From NCBI RefSeq assembly GCF_000381065.1, contig NZ_KB905842.1, positions 1-64,000 of the forward strand: a stretch of DNA of 64,000 bases, written 5' to 3'. A model generated the notes under the pieces. It made no database searches. It saw nothing but the letters and a program-made list of their open reading frames with translations, and was not told where the DNA came from. Positions 62,733-64,000 of the stretch are shown one piece after another (positions within the stretch are counted from its first letter, which is position 1; every line of letters begins with the position of its first letter). The stretch is from Propionispira raffinosivorans DSM 20765 (GTDB taxonomy: Bacteria; Bacillota; Negativicutes; Selenomonadales; Selenomonadaceae). The position numbers and the translations under genes are program-made.

Positions 62733-63071
62733 ATGAAAGATGGACCTATTGATCCTTTGGTCTGTCCCATTTCATATACAGTATCTATTGTCAGTGGTAA
62801 ATGGCAATGGGTAATATTATGGCTGTTATACAACGAAAAAGTACAAAGGTATGGAGAACTAAAGAAAAGACTGGCAACTATTTCTCATAAAATGTTAAGT
62901 CAACAATTAGATTCACTTGAATTTGAGCAATTAATCCATCGTGAAGAATATCCACAAATACCTCCTAAAGTGGAATATTCTTTAACTGAGAAGGGCGAGA
63001 CATTAATCCCTATATTGAAGCTTATGGCGGTATGGGGAGTAAAGAACGGATTACAAGCACATATGGAGTAA
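62733..63071 (+). CDS. HxlR-family regulator
   Basis: A 112-residue winged-helix protein: PLVCPISYTVSIVSGKWQWV with the sensing Cys, then RYGELKKRLATISHKMLSQQ and REEYPQIPPKVEYSLTEKGE. Length and sequence are typical. It faces the flavoprotein gene at 62607 with 125 bases between, so it probably controls both. AAAGGAGAG precedes the start. Confidence 0.93.
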   Translation: MKDGPIDPLVCPISYTVSIVSGKWQWVILWLLYNEKVQRYGELKKRLATISHKMLSQQLDSLEFEQLIHREEYPQIPPKVEYSLTEKGETLIPILKLMAVWGVKNGLQAHME

Positions 63072-63180
63072 ATTGTATATATTATTTCTATTCATAAGCA
63101 TACAATTTTAGGTGAATACTAGAACCTATCGACATAAATTTAATTCAAGTAATGGAGCATTGGAATTAAATAGTAGATAT

Positions 63181-63230
63181 CGAAATGCATCAAATGACAA
63201 ATAATAATATTTGTCATTTGATGCATTTCG
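63181..63230. promoter_or_regulatory. Perfect 23-base inverted repeat before tetR
   Basis: Arms 63181-63203 and 63208-63230 around a 4-base spacer, outer sequence CGAAATGCATC. It lies 35 bases before the tetR start and may be an operator; length is greater than usual for TetR, so a hairpin role is possible. Confidence 0.65.
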
Positions 63231-63265
63231 TGTTATTATAACTTTAAGGAGATGAAACATATTTT

Positions 63266-63853
63266 ATGGGGGATTTTTTAGGAGCACTAACGAAAGAGCA
63301 GATACTTGTGGCAACAGAAGAAGCGCTCCGACGTTTTGGAGTAGCAAAAACTTCTGTTATAGATGTGGCTCGCATCTTGAATGTAAGTCATGGAACGATT
63401 TATCGACACTTCAAAAGCAAGAATGAGCTTCTTGAAGGCGTTACAGAGAAGTGGCTTGACGAAAAAATCATTAAACCGTTAACCGATGTTTGTAACGACA
63501 CTTCAATGGAAGGGCCTCAATATTTACAGTCATATCTTCGGACACTCATTGAATTAAAACACCACTATGCTCGTGAAGATGAAGAGATGTTTAAAATGTA
63601 TGCGAAAGTAACCGATGAAGCTGCTGACTTAATTTATAAACACGTTAATCATATTACAGATCAAATGGGTGAAATCATTACCCGTAGTCACATAAAATCT
63701 GAGGAACCTTCTCGATTAGCCCGAACTATTTTCTATGCTACGATACGATTCCATCACCCAGCCCATGCATATGAATGGAAAAGTCCAACGATTTATAAGG
63801 AGTTTTTAGATGTGTGGACTTTACTGGAAAAAGGTTTTATATCTGAAACGTGA
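63266..63853 (+). CDS. TetR-family regulator
   Basis: A 195-residue TetR protein. TEEALRRFGVAKTSVIDVAR and VSHGTIYRHFKSKNELLEGV form the DNA-binding domain; the ligand domain ends in EWKSPTIYKEFLDVWTLLEK. It is followed by an SDR gene with 69 bases between, which may be its target. AAGGAG lies ~15 bases before ATG 63266. Confidence 0.9.
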   Translation: MGDFLGALTKEQILVATEEALRRFGVAKTSVIDVARILNVSHGTIYRHFKSKNELLEGVTEKWLDEKIIKPLTDVCNDTSMEGPQYLQSYLRTLIELKHHYAREDEEMFKMYAKVTDEAADLIYKHVNHITDQMGEIITRSHIKSEEPSRLARTIFYATIRFHHPAHAYEWKSPTIYKEFLDVWTLLEKGFISET

Positions 63854-63922
63854 AATACGGGGAAGCGGATGAATTTCACAATTTTAGTAACAGGTGCAAA
63901 AATAAAGTAGAAGGAAGGTTGA

Positions 63923-64000
63923 ATGAAAATGAAAATTTTAGAAGGAAAAGTAGCAATCATAACAGGGTCTTCGAGAGGCATTGGACGTGTTGTTGCTGAA
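63923..64000 (+). CDS. SDR-family oxidoreductase, 5' end only
   Basis: The visible 26 codons read MKMKILEGKVAIITGSSRGI and then GRVVAE, with the SDR nucleotide-binding motif T-G-x-x-x-G-I-G. The gene continues past the window edge. AAGGAAGG is nine bases before ATG 63923. Likely partner of the preceding TetR. Confidence 0.85.
   Translation, partial: MKMKILEGKVAIITGSSRGIGRVVAE

Overview
The window is AT-rich chromosomal DNA from a low-GC Firmicute with bacillus-like promoters (TTGACA, 17-base spacer, TATAAT) and strong AGGAGG ribosome binding sites. It also encodes outer-membrane functions: an RND efflux pump with a TolC remnant, and a PagL-like lipid A deacylase. That combination points to a two-membraned Firmicute, most likely a member of the Negativicutes. 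The genus cannot be settled from the sequence alone.

Layout. Positions 1-1872 hold the end of an IS66 insertion sequence. Positions 1873-8948 look like an eroded mobile element: an ArdC-like protein, a SHOCT-like small protein, a broken serine recombinase, a KAP-type P-loop ATPase and an intact large serine recombinase. Positions 9000-11460 form a toxin/defence cluster: a holin-like type I toxin with a convergent antisense RNA, an AbiEi/AbiEii pair, and an orphan structured small RNA. Positions 11540-15950 contain a SorC regulator and glucose-6-phosphate isomerase between two diverged copies of a ~0.4 kb segment, plus a transposition ATPase remnant. Positions 16270-23110 carry a cysteine hydrolase, a GNAT protein, and a TetR-controlled RND pump with three matching operators.

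Positions 23380-27400 hold a LysR regulator opposite a two-part membrane gate protein, and a self-regulated GntR/ABC operon. Positions 27700-38650 carry the PagL-like protein, a UvrA-like resistance ATPase with MarR, a HAD/ribose-5-phosphate isomerase/NAD-salvage run, a phosphinothricin-type acetyltransferase, a 14-helix MFS exporter and several gene stubs. Positions 38827-44990 are the arginine deiminase pathway (argR, then arcA-arcB-arcD-arcC). It breaks arginine down to ornithine, ammonia, CO2 and ATP, and a TrmB regulator follows it.

Positions 46600-51220 hold an SDR protein, an AlkC-like DNA glycosylase, and a TetR-controlled pair of exporters. Positions 51347-60115 are a FadR-type GntR repressor and an eight-gene sugar or sugar-acid operon (reductase, YiaL-like, MFS importer, TIM-barrel isomerase, L-xylulokinase-like kinase, an FG-GAP-like protein of unknown role, and 4- and 3-epimerases). 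It is expected to feed L-xylulose-5-P into the pentose phosphate pathway. The last 4 kb contain small redox proteins under MarR, HxlR and TetR control, and the start of an SDR gene. No rRNA, tRNA or CRISPR array was seen.

The best leads for new biology are the sugar operon with its cytoplasmic FG-GAP-like protein, the KAP ATPase lodged between a dead and a live recombinase, and the small-RNA/toxin cluster beside AbiE.
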